From NCBI GenBank assembly GCA_023442945.1, contig JAEZWW010000005.1:131505-195504 (forward strand): a stretch of DNA of 64,000 nucleotides. Reading direction: 5' to 3'. The notes under the pieces are model-generated. The model was given only the letters and a program-made list of their open reading frames with translations, was not told where the DNA came from and did no database searches. A program made the translations under genes and the position numbers. The DNA comes from Pseudomonadota bacterium (lineage in GTDB: Bacteria > Pseudomonadota > Gammaproteobacteria > Burkholderiales > Burkholderiaceae_C). Each line of letters begins with the position of its first letter. Within the stretch, counting starts at the first letter, position 1. Shown one piece after another: positions 28,116 through 36,262 of this stretch.

Positions 28116-28907
28116 TCAGCCGCCGGTGATAACGCTGACGCCGCCGTCCACCGCCAGCCACTGGCCGGTGATGTGCTTGCCGGCGTCGCTGGCGTACAGC
28201 AGGGTGATGCCTTTCAGGTCTTCTTCATCGCCTAGGCGCAGCAGCGGGGCATGGCTGGCCATTTCTTCCTCGCCCAGTTTTTCCAACGTGCCGCGCGTCA
28301 TCTTGCTGGGGAAGAAGCCCGGGCAGATGGCGTTGACGGTGATGCCGTGTTCACCCCATTCGCAGGCCAGCGCGCGGGTGAAGTTGATCACCGCGCCTTT
28401 GCTGGTGTTGTAGGCGATGGTTTCCATGCCGCGCGGGTTGCCGCCCAGGCCGGCGATGGAGGCGATGTTGATGATGCGGCCGCTCTTGCGCCCTATCATG
28501 CTTTTCTTGGCCAGGCGCTGGCTCAGCAAAAAGTAGCCGCGCACGTTGAGGTTCATGACCTTGTCCCAGGCCTCGGTCGGATGGTCTTCGGCGGGTGCGC
28601 CCCAGGCGGCGCCGGCGTTGTTGACCAGGATGTCCACGTCGCCCATGCGCTCCAGCGTCTCGTCGGCCAGGCGGTGGATGTCGGCTTCTTGCGCGGCGTC
28701 GGCGGCGATCCAGCGCGCGTCGATGCCGGCGGCCTGCAGCTCGGCCACGGCGCTTTCCAGCTCGTCGGCCTTGCGTGCGCTGATCATGACCCGCGCCCCG
28801 GCCTCGCCCAGGGCCTGCGCCATCTGCAGGCCCAGGCCGCGCGATCCGCCCGTCACCAGCGCGGTCTTGCCCTTGAGGTCAAAGAGTTGTTGTACGGTTC
28901 GGGTCAC
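28116..28907 (-). CDS. Short-chain dehydrogenase/reductase (3-oxoacyl reductase-like)
   Basis: A 263-residue classical SDR: TGGSRGLGLQMA cofactor motif, VNNAGAAWG, Ser in NIASIAG, YNTSK active site, ending in WLAVDGGVSVITGG. The Ser-Arg after the first Gly pair suggests NADP(H). It starts with GTG at 28907, chosen because AGGAGA lies just upstream. It is the first gene of a leftward unit with the PaaI thioesterase and perhaps the CurA-like reductase. Confidence 0.9.
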   Translation of the reverse strand: MTRTVQQLFDLKGKTALVTGGSRGLGLQMAQALGEAGARVMISARKADELESAVAELQAAGIDARWIAADAAQEADIHRLADETLERMGDVDILVNNAGAAWGAPAEDHPTEAWDKVMNLNVRGYFLLSQRLAKKSMIGRKSGRIINIASIAGLGGNPRGMETIAYNTSKGAVINFTRALACEWGEHGITVNAICPGFFPSKMTRGTLEKLGEEEMASHAPLLRLGDEEDLKGITLLYASDAGKHITGQWLAVDGGVSVITGG

Positions 28908-29025
28908 AGCAAGGTCTCCTGTTGGTGGGGGATGGCAACCCCCCATTGTTGTACAGACGGTAGGCGGGCCGCTGTCTCTTGCGCGATTGGGCCGGGCACC
29001 GCGGCCCGCCCGCCGTCCGGGGCGC

Positions 29026-29910
29026 TCAGCGCGCCACGCCGCCCTGCCGGTGCACCAACACCACGCCGGCCAGGATGCACACCATGCCCAGCACCGCCAG
29101 CGCGCCCAGCACGTTGCCCAGCACCGCCCAGTCCAGCAGCGCCGTGACGGCGGGCACCAGGTAGAACAGGCTGGTCACGTTGACCAGGTTCCCGCCCTGG
29201 ATCAGCCGGTACAGCAGCCACTGCGCGAGCACCGAAATCACCAGGCCCAGAAACAGCGTCGGCAGCCAGAAGCCCAGGCTGGCGTCCCAGCGCAGGGGCT
29301 GCGCTTGAGCGAAGAGCAGGCAGACCACCAGCGTGACGGCGTACTGCAGCGGCAGCACCTGCAGCGGTGCTTGCTGCACCCGCTTTTGCACGATGGCGCC
29401 CGTGGTCACGCAGGCCAGCGCGCCCAGGGCGAAGGCCAGGCCGGTGGTGTCAAAACCCGTGGTTTTCAGGCTTTGCCCGACGACCAGCGCCAAGCCCGTC
29501 AGCGCCAACAGCAGACCGCCCAGGCGCGCTGCGCCAAAGCGCCGCTCAACCAGCAGCAGCGTCAGGATCGGCTGCACGCCCAACAGCGTCGCGATCAGCC
29601 CCGGCGTGATGCCGTGCGCCATGGCCTGGAAGTAGCAGACCGAATACAGGCCCACCATCAACAGGCCCGCCAAGGCCACGGTGCCGCGTGTGCCCGGCGC
29701 CGGCCGCCACGCGCTGCGCGTCAGCGGCACCAGCACGGCCAGGCCGATGCTGGCGACGGCGTAGCGCACCAGCAGCACGGCCGAGGCCGAGCCGTGGTCC
29801 AGCGCCCAGCGCGTGAAAATCGCCGCGCTGCCCCAGAGCAGCACGAACAAACCCATGGCGCCCCAGGACGCCCAGGGGAGCTTTCGAGAAGAAGAAAAAG
29901 AAGAAGACAT
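29026..29910 (-). CDS. EamA-family (DMT superfamily) transporter
   Basis: A 294-residue inner-membrane protein with about ten hydrophobic segments in two repeats of five, as in the drug/metabolite transporter superfamily. The first EamA repeat starts at WGAMGLFVLLWGSAAIFTRW and the second at GLAFALGALACVTTGAIV. Likely an exporter of a small metabolite; substrate unknown. The start MSSSFSSS is used; an ATG 12 bases upstream is also possible. Its leader carries a strong hairpin and a small ORF. Confidence 0.85.
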   Translation of the reverse strand: MSSSFSSSRKLPWASWGAMGLFVLLWGSAAIFTRWALDHGSASAVLLVRYAVASIGLAVLVPLTRSAWRPAPGTRGTVALAGLLMVGLYSVCYFQAMAHGITPGLIATLLGVQPILTLLLVERRFGAARLGGLLLALTGLALVVGQSLKTTGFDTTGLAFALGALACVTTGAIVQKRVQQAPLQVLPLQYAVTLVVCLLFAQAQPLRWDASLGFWLPTLFLGLVISVLAQWLLYRLIQGGNLVNVTSLFYLVPAVTALLDWAVLGNVLGALAVLGMVCILAGVVLVHRQGGVAR

Positions 29911-29941
29911 GGCATTTCCCATCCATCGCAAAACCTGATCG

Positions 29942-29968
29942 GCGCCCGGGCACAGCAGCCCAGGGCGC
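29942..29968 (-). promoter_or_regulatory. Strong hairpin in the leader of the EamA transporter gene
   Basis: GCGCCCGGGC (29942-29951) pairs with GCCCAGGGCGC (29958-29968) across a 6-base loop, ten base pairs with one bulge. It lies about 30 bases before the start codon on the minus strand. There is no T tract. It could control translation or stop ribosomes, possibly together with the small ORF upstream. Confidence 0.45.
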
Positions 29969-30006
29969 AAGAGGAAAGAAGCGAAAAGGCCGGGCCGACG
30001 AGCGCG

Positions 30007-30162
30007 TCAGCCCGCGGCGGCGACCGGCGACAGCCGGACGACACCAGCGCCTGCGGCGCGGACAACGACCGCGCCGAGGATGGGAGGGGGCGGGCTGCCC
30101 ACGCGCACCCGCGCGCCACGGGCCAGCCGGGCGTTCAGAGCAAGTGTGGTGAGCAGTGCCAT
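30007..30162 (-). CDS. Possible 51-codon leader ORF upstream of the EamA gene
   Basis: An ORF starting MALLTTLALNARLARGARVR and ending RLSPVAAAG, in the 325 bp gap between the acyl-CoA dehydrogenase stop and the EamA start, on the same strand. It has no clear ribosome site and high GC makes chance ORFs common, so it is weak. If real it would be a leader peptide; the hairpin at 29942-29968 follows it. Confidence 0.25.
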   Translation of the reverse strand: MALLTTLALNARLARGARVRVGSPPPPILGAVVVRAAGAGVVRLSPVAAAG

Positions 30163-30235
30163 GCGCGCAGTTTAGCGCACGGCTGGCGACGGGGTGTGCG
30201 TGCGCCCTACTCTCGCTGCCGGCGCGGCCGCCGCG

Positions 30236-32071
30236 TCAGAAAGCGTCTTCGGGCAGCGCAGCGCAGGTCATGTCGCGCGCTTCGACCACGCGCAGCCAGG
30301 CTTCGGCCTTGGGCAGTTCATAGTGAAAGAAATAGGCCGTAGCCCCCGCCACACCAGCGCGACCAGCTTCTCTTTCGATAGCATCATTGACCAGCGACAG
30401 CTCCAACCAGACCCAGGCCAGCACCATGTGGCCAAAGGCCTGCATGTAGGGCACGGCGTTGGCCAGCGCTTCGCCCGCGTCGCCCGTGGCCCAGGCGGCC
30501 TTGGTCACGCCGCCCACGCGCGCCAGCACCTGCGCCAGCGCGTTGGCGTGCGCCGCCAGTTCCGGGTGCTGCAGCGCGCGCTCGATGGTGGTGTTGATGC
30601 GCGCGGCCAGCAGCTTCAGGCCGCGCCCGCCTTCCATCAGCACCTTGCGCCCCAGCAAGTCCATGGCCTGGATGCCGTGCGTGCCCTCGTGGATCATGTT
30701 CAGGCGGTTGTCGCGCCAGTACTGTTCCACCGGGAAGTCGCGCGTGTAGCCGTAGCCGCCGTGGATCTGGATGGCCAGGCTGTTGGCTTCCAGGCAGTTC
30801 TCGCTCGGCCAGCTTTTGGCGATGGGCGTCAGCACTTCCAGCAGCAGGCGCGCTTCGTCGGCCTGGGCCGCGTCGCCGGTGTGCTGCTCGTCCACCAGTT
30901 TGGCGCAGTACAGCAGCAGCGCCAGCGCACCTTCGCAAGTGCTTTTCTGCGCCAGCAGCATGCGGCGGATGTCCGCGTGTTCGATCAAGCGCACCGGCGG
31001 CTGGGCCGCGTCTTTGCCGGCCGGGCCCACCGGGCGGCCTTGCGTGCGCGTCTTGGCGTAGTCGAGCGAGGCCTCATACCCCGCCAGGCCCAGCATGGTG
31101 GCCGCCATGCCGATGGCGATGCGCGCCTCGTTCATCATGTGGAACATGCAGCGCAGGCCCTCGCCCGGCTGGCCGACCAGATAACCGACGGCGCCGGCTT
31201 GCCCGTCGACCTTGAACTGGCCTTCGCCAAAATTCAGCAGCGTGTTGGTGGTGCCGCGCCAGCCCAGCTTGTGGTTGAGCCCGGCCAGCGCGACGTCGTT
31301 GCGCACGCCGGTCAGTTGGCCTTCGGTGTCGACCAATTGCTTGGGCACGATGAACAGCGAAATGCCTTTGACGCCCGGCACCAGCTGGCCGTCCGCGCCG
31401 GGGATCTTGGCCAGCACCAGGTGGACGATGTTCTCGGTCATCTCGTGCTCGCCGGCCGAGATCCACATCTTGTTGCCCTTGAGCCGGTAGCGCGGGCCCA
31501 GCGCGTCGGCCGCGTCTTCCAGCACGGCGCGGGTGGCGACGTCGCTCAGAGATGAGCCGGCTTGCGGCTCGCTCAAACACATGGTGCCGGTCCAGCGGCC
31601 GTTGAACTCGTTGGCGGCGAACACGCGCTTTTGCGCGTCGGTGCCGTGCGCCATCAGCAGGTTGGCGTTGCCCACCGTGAGCAGGCTGGCCGAGATGCTG
31701 ATCGACGCCTTGCCGAAGAAGGCGTTGGCCGCCGCTTCCACCAAATACGGCAACTGCATGCCGCCGTGCTCGTAGTCCTGGGCCGCGGCCAGCATGCCGG
31801 ATTCGGCATAAGCCTCACGCGCGGCGTGCGTGGCGCGCGGCAGCACCACGCGCAGGCTGCCGTCATCGGCGGTTTCGGTGCGCGGCTCTTCGGTGTCGAC
31901 CAGGCGGTTGAAGGGCGCGTATTTCTCGCGCGCGATGCGCTCGCAGGTGTCCAGCACCGCATCAAAGGTCTCGCGCGAATGGTCGGCAAAGCGCGGGCGC
32001 TGCGTCAGGGCGTCGGCGTGGAGCCAGTCGCGCAGCAAAAAGTCGAGCGTGGAGCGCAGCGGTGTCGTCAT
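30236..32071 (-). CDS. Large acyl-CoA dehydrogenase (DmdC/FadE-like, with C-terminal ACAD extension)
   Basis: A 611-residue FAD enzyme. Motifs in order: MCLSEPQAGSSLSDV, KGNKMWISAGEHEMTEN, KLGWRGTTNTLLNF, QIHGGYGYTRDFPVEQYWRD and IHEGTHGIQAMDLLGRK. The last, with a 100-residue C-terminal domain, is typical of the group that includes 3-methylmercaptopropionyl-CoA dehydrogenase DmdC and related long ACADs. Beta-oxidation of some acyl-CoA is the safe call. The C-terminal segment at residues about 561-583 is encoded by a dispersed-repeat copy. No terminator was seen after the gene. Confidence 0.9.
   Translation of the reverse strand: MTTPLRSTLDFLLRDWLHADALTQRPRFADHSRETFDAVLDTCERIAREKYAPFNRLVDTEEPRTETADDGSLRVVLPRATHAAREAYAESGMLAAAQDYEHGGMQLPYLVEAAANAFFGKASISISASLLTVGNANLLMAHGTDAQKRVFAANEFNGRWTGTMCLSEPQAGSSLSDVATRAVLEDAADALGPRYRLKGNKMWISAGEHEMTENIVHLVLAKIPGADGQLVPGVKGISLFIVPKQLVDTEGQLTGVRNDVALAGLNHKLGWRGTTNTLLNFGEGQFKVDGQAGAVGYLVGQPGEGLRCMFHMMNEARIAIGMAATMLGLAGYEASLDYAKTRTQGRPVGPAGKDAAQPPVRLIEHADIRRMLLAQKSTCEGALALLLYCAKLVDEQHTGDAAQADEARLLLEVLTPIAKSWPSENCLEANSLAIQIHGGYGYTRDFPVEQYWRDNRLNMIHEGTHGIQAMDLLGRKVLMEGGRGLKLLAARINTTIERALQHPELAAHANALAQVLARVGGVTKAAWATGDAGEALANAVPYMQAFGHMVLAWVWLELSLVNDAIEREAGRAGVAGATAYFFHYELPKAEAWLRVVEARDMTCAALPEDAF
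30323..30387 (+). repeat. Dispersed-repeat copy inside acyl-CoA dehydrogenase gene (in frame)
   Basis: AAATAGGCCGTAGCCCCCGC, then CACACCAGCGCGACCAGCTT, then CTTTCGATAGCATCATT. It aligns over the whole length of the repeat, especially with the copy at 3629-3690, and is translated antisense to the repeat's reading as a short Ala/Gly/Arg-rich segment near the C-terminus. Confidence 0.65.
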
Positions 32072-32183
32072 GCGGCAAATTATCGAAGCCGCGGCCCGCT
32101 GCCGCGTGTCCGCTGGGCGACGCCGCGCGTGCGATCCGACGCTTCATGCCGGCGATGTGCGCGACGCGACCGCCTCCAAAAAA

Positions 32184-32199
32184 CTGTACGTTTATACAG
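32184..32199. promoter_or_regulatory. Perfect LexA (SOS) box upstream of VOC-family gene
   Basis: CTGT-N8-ACAG with the core CTGTACGTTTATACAG, flanked AA and TT to make a 20 bp near-palindrome. This matches the gamma/betaproteobacterial LexA site exactly. It lies 53 bp before the VOC gene start and about 113 bp before the divergent acyl-CoA dehydrogenase start. Confidence 0.7.
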
Positions 32200-32251
32200 T
32201 TTGATGGTACGCTGAAAGCTTCATCCACTTCGCTTCACGCGCCCACCTCCC

Positions 32252-32650
32252 ATGCTCGACCACATGACGTTCCGGGTGACCGACATCGCCCGCGCCAAGG
32301 CGTTTTACAGCGCCGCCCTCGCCCCGCTGGGCTACAGCGTGGCGCTGGAGGCGAACTACGGCGCCAACATCCTCGGTTTTGCCCACGCCGACCCGAGCGA
32401 GCCCGACGGTAAAAAGACCGACGTATGGTTCATCGACGGGCCCTCGCCCTTCGGCGGACCGCCCGCGACGACCGGCTGCCACCTGGCCTGGCGCGCTGGC
32501 AGCCGCGCCCAGGTCGACGCCTTCTACAAGGCGGCCATCACCGCCGGCGGCCGCGACAACGGCCCGCCCGGCCTGCGGCCCGACTACCACCCCAACTACT
32601 ACGGCGCCTTCGTGATCGATCTGGAAGGCAACAACATCGAAGCCGTCTGA
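32252..32650 (+). CDS. VOC-superfamily (glyoxalase/bleomycin-resistance type) protein
   Basis: A 132-residue protein beginning MLDHMTFRVTDIARAKAFY, the usual first strand and metal-binding His of the vicinal oxygen chelate fold. CHLAWRAGSRAQVDAFYKAA starts the second beta-alpha module and GAFVIDLEGNNIEAV ends the protein with the second-module Glu. Could be a lyase, dioxygenase-like enzyme or binding protein; no more can be said. A perfect LexA box lies in its promoter region, which would make it a candidate SOS gene. Confidence 0.87.
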   Translation: MLDHMTFRVTDIARAKAFYSAALAPLGYSVALEANYGANILGFAHADPSEPDGKKTDVWFIDGPSPFGGPPATTGCHLAWRAGSRAQVDAFYKAAITAGGRDNGPPGLRPDYHPNYYGAFVIDLEGNNIEAV

Positions 32651-32663
32651 CACCTGCCGGAAT

Positions 32664-32732
32664 AGATTTTCAAGACAAATCAGCCTCTGGCCCTACAACC
32701 ATCTGCGCAAGCAGCTATATAAACTATAGCCA
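32664..32732 (+). repeat. Comamonadaceae-type intergenic repeat, copy (plus)
   Basis: One of the cleanest copies: AGATTTTCAAGACAAATC, then GCCTCTGGCCCTACAACC, then ATCTGCGCAAGCAGCTATAT and ACTATAGC. It lies right after the VOC gene. The following 210 bp to the AraC gene hold nothing I can identify. Confidence 0.85.
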
Positions 32733-32943
32733 TCCAGCAGCAGCTGGGCGAGCGCCGTGGCGATCGGGCCCGCCGCACCGTGTCGCGCATCGCGCGCAAA
32801 GCGGCGATCAGGCGCGGGCGCCGGCGCACGCCGACGGCATTCGGCCCGGTTGGGTCCGCGCGCATGCCAGGACGGGCGCGGTGACTTGGTCGACGGTCTT
32901 TTCGTGTGAAAGCCGGCCCACCTGCGCACGGCCATCACCCACA

Positions 32944-33975
32944 TCACCCTCGCCGACTCGGCTCGTTGTGGGGACAGGCCGTGTCACCCGGGCGTTCGCC
33001 AAAGCGGCGCTGGTAGTGCGCGGCGAAATGCCCGGCGTGGAAGAAGCCGAAGCGCTGGGCGACCAGGGACACGCTTTCGCCACCGGCCTTGCCGCGCCCT
33101 TGCAGCGCCTGGCGCACCAGGTCCAGCCGCAGGTTGCGCCAATGCGCCATCGGGCTTTCGCCGGTGTGCACGACAAAGGCCTGCTGAAGGCTGCGTGCGC
33201 TGACCCCCAGGTGCTGGCACAGATCGACCAGGCTCAGCGGCTCGCCCGCGTGGGCGCGCATGAACTCCTGGGCGCGCCGCACGGCGCGCGGCAACAGCGG
33301 GCGCTGCGCGGACGCGTCAAGCAGGCGCTGATGGCTGTGCGGCAGTTGCATCAGCAGCGTGGAAATCAGGTAGCGCTCGGCCTGGCGCGCCAGGGGCGAG
33401 CCGGAAAAGGCCGCGTCGGCATCCAGCGCACCGCACAGGTAGTGGACGAAGGCGATCGCCGGCGCCACCTGCGCCAGCCCCAGCGGCACGCCCGGGTCAA
33501 AGATCGGCGGCCCCTGTACCGGCGCCTGCGCCAGCTGCTCCAGCTGCGCGAGCAAGGCAGCCTGTGAAAAGCGGACGATCAGGTGCGGGCTGTCGGCGGC
33601 CCAGCGCATGCGTAAGGGCTCCGTGGGCGACGGCAGCGAGGCGTGGCCGCTGTCGGCGCGCACTTCACGGCCGCCGCAGCGCACGTCGGCGCCGCCGCGC
33701 AAGGGAATCTGCAGCAAATAAAAGCTGCCCAGGCAGCCGGGGTCGATGTCCACGGCCGGGCCGTACTGCACGTAGTTCAGGCTGACATCCGAGCCCAGCG
33801 GCGCGCTGTGGTGGCGCGCGTCCAGCCGGTCGCGCGCATGGCAGGTGTTGAGGACGTGCGGGCAGAAGATGCGCGCGACGCTTTCGCGCGCCTGGTCCAC
33901 ATCGCGCGTGTGGAAAAGGCTGAAACCCGACAGCGGCAGGCGGGACTGTGGCGGGGGTTCGGCAAGGGCCGGCAT
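32944..33975 (-). CDS. AraC/XylS-family transcriptional regulator
   Basis: A 343-residue regulator with an N-terminal ligand-sensing domain of the AraC_binding_2 type (residues about 20-200: FCPHVLN, then YLLQIPLRGGADV) and a C-terminal double HTH (MRAHAGEPLSLVDLCQHLGV, then VSLVAQRFGFFHAGHFAAHY with YQRRFGERPG). It is divergent, with a 195 bp gap, from the SDR/monooxygenase operon and is its obvious activator; paired direct repeats lie in that gap. Regulators of indole and aromatic catabolic clusters in other bacteria are of this type. Confidence 0.9.
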   Translation of the reverse strand: MPALAEPPPQSRLPLSGFSLFHTRDVDQARESVARIFCPHVLNTCHARDRLDARHHSAPLGSDVSLNYVQYGPAVDIDPGCLGSFYLLQIPLRGGADVRCGGREVRADSGHASLPSPTEPLRMRWAADSPHLIVRFSQAALLAQLEQLAQAPVQGPPIFDPGVPLGLAQVAPAIAFVHYLCGALDADAAFSGSPLARQAERYLISTLLMQLPHSHQRLLDASAQRPLLPRAVRRAQEFMRAHAGEPLSLVDLCQHLGVSARSLQQAFVVHTGESPMAHWRNLRLDLVRQALQGRGKAGGESVSLVAQRFGFFHAGHFAAHYQRRFGERPGDTACPHNEPSRRG

Positions 33976-34080
33976 GGTGGCGCCAGCCTAGCAAAAGCCG
34001 GTGCGCTTGGCATCCGGCATTGCCCTGAATCGGGCCACCGCGACAGCCCAAAAGTCAGCGCCTGGCCAAAGTTCTGCGCG

Positions 34081-34109
34081 TTCGGGATGGCCGCTGCGCT
34101 TTCGGGATG
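34081..34109 (+). promoter_or_regulatory. Tandem AraC-type operator, TTCGGGATG repeated with 20 bp period
   Basis: TTCGGGATG occurs at 34081-34089 and 34101-34109, exactly 20 bp apart, with CGCT also repeated at the same offset within each unit. Two direct repeats in phase with two helical turns are the standard arrangement for AraC/XylS activators. A TATCTT at 34131-34136 would be a suitable -10, placing the second repeat over the -35 position, and GGAG at 34161-34164 is the ribosome site of the SDR gene. Confidence 0.6.
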
Positions 34110-34170
34110 CACGCTAGCGCGGCCGGCGCCTATCTTCCGCCCACCCACACAACACAGCAGGAGACAAAAC

Positions 34171-34968
34171 ATGTTCAAGGGTCTGGCGGACAAGGTGGCC
34201 ATCGTGACCGGCGGTGCCACCCTCATTGGCGCGGCGGTGGTGCGCGCCTTCCATGAAGCCGGCGTGCGCGTCACGCTGGCCGACATCGATGCCGAAGGCG
34301 GTGCCCGCGTGGCCGCGGCCTGCGGCGACGACGGCCGCGTGTGGTTCCGGCCCACCGACATCACGCAGGATGTCGAGGTGCAGGCCTGCGCGGACGAGAC
34401 CGCGCAGCGCTTCGGGCGCGTCGATTTCCTGGTCAATCTGGCCTGCAGCTACGTGGACAACGGCCTCGCCTCGCCACGCGAGGAATGGCTCACGGCGCTG
34501 AATGTGAACGTGGCCAGCGCCGCGATGATGCTGCAAGCGGTGGTGCCGCACATGAAGCGCGGCGGCGGCGGCGCGGTCGTCAACTTCACCAGCATTTCGT
34601 CCAAGGTCGCGCAAACCGGCCGCTGGCTCTACCCAGTGAGCAAGGCGGCCCTGGTGCAGCTGACGCGCAACATGGCGATGGACCTGGCACCCGACCACAT
34701 CCGCGTGAACAGCGTGTCGCCCGGCTGGACCTGGTCGAACATCATGAACCAGCTGACCCAGGGCGACCGCGCGAAGACGGACCGCGTCGCCGCGCCTTTC
34801 CACCTGCTGCGGCGCGTGGGCGACCCCGAGGAAGTGGCGCAGGTGGTGCTCTTCCTGTGCTCCGACCACGCCAGCGTGGTGACCGGCGCCGACTACGCGG
34901 CAGACGGCGGTTACTCGGCCATGGGGCCGGAATCGTACGAGCCCGCCATCCCCAAGCTGATGGCCTGA
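34171..34968 (+). CDS. SDR-family oxidoreductase of the monooxygenase operon (IifA-like)
   Basis: A 265-residue SDR: cofactor motif TGGATLIG, Ser in FTSISSKVAQ, catalytic YPVSK and C-terminal YAADGGYSAMG. The usual NNAG motif reads NLAC, an atypical variant. In indole-degrading clusters (iif, ind) an SDR oxidises the 2,3-dihydrodiol of indole to 3-hydroxyindolin-2-one; the gene order here with a StyA-like monooxygenase, flavin reductase and hydrolase fits that role, but the substrate is inferred. GGAG precedes the ATG; it is the first gene of the operon. Confidence 0.82.
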   Translation: MFKGLADKVAIVTGGATLIGAAVVRAFHEAGVRVTLADIDAEGGARVAAACGDDGRVWFRPTDITQDVEVQACADETAQRFGRVDFLVNLACSYVDNGLASPREEWLTALNVNVASAAMMLQAVVPHMKRGGGGAVVNFTSISSKVAQTGRWLYPVSKAALVQLTRNMAMDLAPDHIRVNSVSPGWTWSNIMNQLTQGDRAKTDRVAAPFHLLRRVGDPEEVAQVVLFLCSDHASVVTGADYAADGGYSAMGPESYEPAIPKLMA

Positions 34969-35014
34969 GCCATCCCGATCTGCCCCGCAACCACAACACC
35001 CACAGGAGACAAGC

Positions 35015-36262
35015 ATGCGCAACATCCTCATCGTCGGCGCCGGCCAGTCCGGCCTGCAACTCGCCCTGAGCCTGCAGGCCAAAGGCTATGGCATCAGCGT
35101 CGTGTCCAACCGTTCGGCCGAAGACATTCGCGACGGCAAGGTCATGTCCAGCCAATGCATGTTCCACGATAGCCTGCAACACGAGCGCGACCGCGGCATC
35201 GCCTTCTGGGAAAAGGACTGCCCGCCGGTCGAAGGCATTTCCTTCACCGTGCCGCACCCCGAGCAGGCGGGCGTGAAGGCCCTGACCTGGGCACACCGCC
35301 TGGACCACATCGCCCAGTCGGTGGACCAGCGGGTGAAGGTGCCCGGCTGGATGGCCGAGTTTCAGCGCCGCGGCGGGCAGCTGATCTTCAAGGACGCGGA
35401 AATCGACGACCTGGAGCAATGGACGCAGCAGTACGACTTGGTGATCGTGGCCGCCGGCAAAGGCGCCATCGCCAAGATGTTCGAGCGCGACGCCAGCCGC
35501 AGCCCCTACGACAAGCCGCAACGTGCTCTGGCGCTGACCTACGTGCACGGCATGCGGCCACGGGAGGAATACAGCGCGGTCAACTTCAATCTGATCCCCG
35601 GCGTGGGCGAGTACTTCGTGTTCCCGGCGCTGACCAACTCGGGGGCTTGCGAGATCATGGTCTTCGAGGGCATTCCCGGTGGCCCGATGGACTGCTGGGG
35701 CGACGTGCGCACGCCAGCCGAGCACCTGGCGCGCTCGCTGGACATCTTGCGCACCTTCCTGCCCTGGGAGGCCGAGCGCTGCACCCAGGTCGAGGTGACC
35801 GATGCCAACGGCATCCTCAGCGGCGCCTTCCCTCCCACCGTACGCTACAACGTCGGCCGACTGCCCAGTGGCCGCGTGGTGATGGGCATGGCCGATGCCG
35901 TGATGCTGAACGACCCGATCACCGGTCAGGGCTCCAACAACGCAGCCAAGTTCGCGCATGCGGTGGAAACGGCGATCGTCGCGCACGGTGCGGCGCCCTT
36001 TGATGCCGCGTTCATGCAGCGCACCTTCGACGACTTCTGGACCGCCTACGGCCAGTACGTGACCGGCTGGACGAACGCCATGCTGGCGCCGCCGCCCCCG
36101 CACGTGCTGGAGCTGATGGGCACGGCCACCGCCGTGCCGGCCATCGCTCGGCGCATCGCCAACGGCTTCAACGACCCGACCGACTACGCCAACTTCTTTG
36201 TCAGCCCGGACAAAGCGCATGCGTATCTGGCCGAGGTAGCGCCGCAGCCGGAGGCGGCATGA
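35015..36262 (+). CDS. StyA-like FAD-dependent monooxygenase (styrene/indole monooxygenase family)
   Basis: A 415-residue two-component flavin monooxygenase that takes reduced FAD from a separate reductase and epoxidises aromatic double bonds. The FAD-binding motif is ILIVGAGQSGLQLALSLQ at the N-terminus. The stretch QYDLVIVAAGKGAIAKMFER with SPYDKPQRAL closely follows the StyA pattern, and NDPITGQGSNNAAKFA is the second FAD contact. It is probably an indole oxygenase (IifC/IndA-like) given the SDR and hydrolase partners; styrene is the alternative, but no styrene-oxide isomerase or phenylacetaldehyde dehydrogenase gene is nearby. AGGAG precedes the ATG; the stop overlaps the reductase start by four bases (ATGA). 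Confidence 0.88.
   Translation: MRNILIVGAGQSGLQLALSLQAKGYGISVVSNRSAEDIRDGKVMSSQCMFHDSLQHERDRGIAFWEKDCPPVEGISFTVPHPEQAGVKALTWAHRLDHIAQSVDQRVKVPGWMAEFQRRGGQLIFKDAEIDDLEQWTQQYDLVIVAAGKGAIAKMFERDASRSPYDKPQRALALTYVHGMRPREEYSAVNFNLIPGVGEYFVFPALTNSGACEIMVFEGIPGGPMDCWGDVRTPAEHLARSLDILRTFLPWEAERCTQVEVTDANGILSGAFPPTVRYNVGRLPSGRVVMGMADAVMLNDPITGQGSNNAAKFAHAVETAIVAHGAAPFDAAFMQRTFDDFWTAYGQYVTGWTNAMLAPPPPHVLELMGTATAVPAIARRIANGFNDPTDYANFFVSPDKAHAYLAEVAPQPEAA

Noticed and set aside
33643..34170. Upstream extension of the SDR gene to a 441-codon ORF
   Set aside because: Runs antisense to the AraC regulator gene and through the promoter repeats; the SDR fold and GGAG support the ATG at 34171.
35015..36262. 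Naming the monooxygenase styA
   Set aside because: No styrene-oxide isomerase, phenylacetaldehyde dehydrogenase or StySR-type regulators are nearby; the SDR and hydrolase partners fit indole clusters better.
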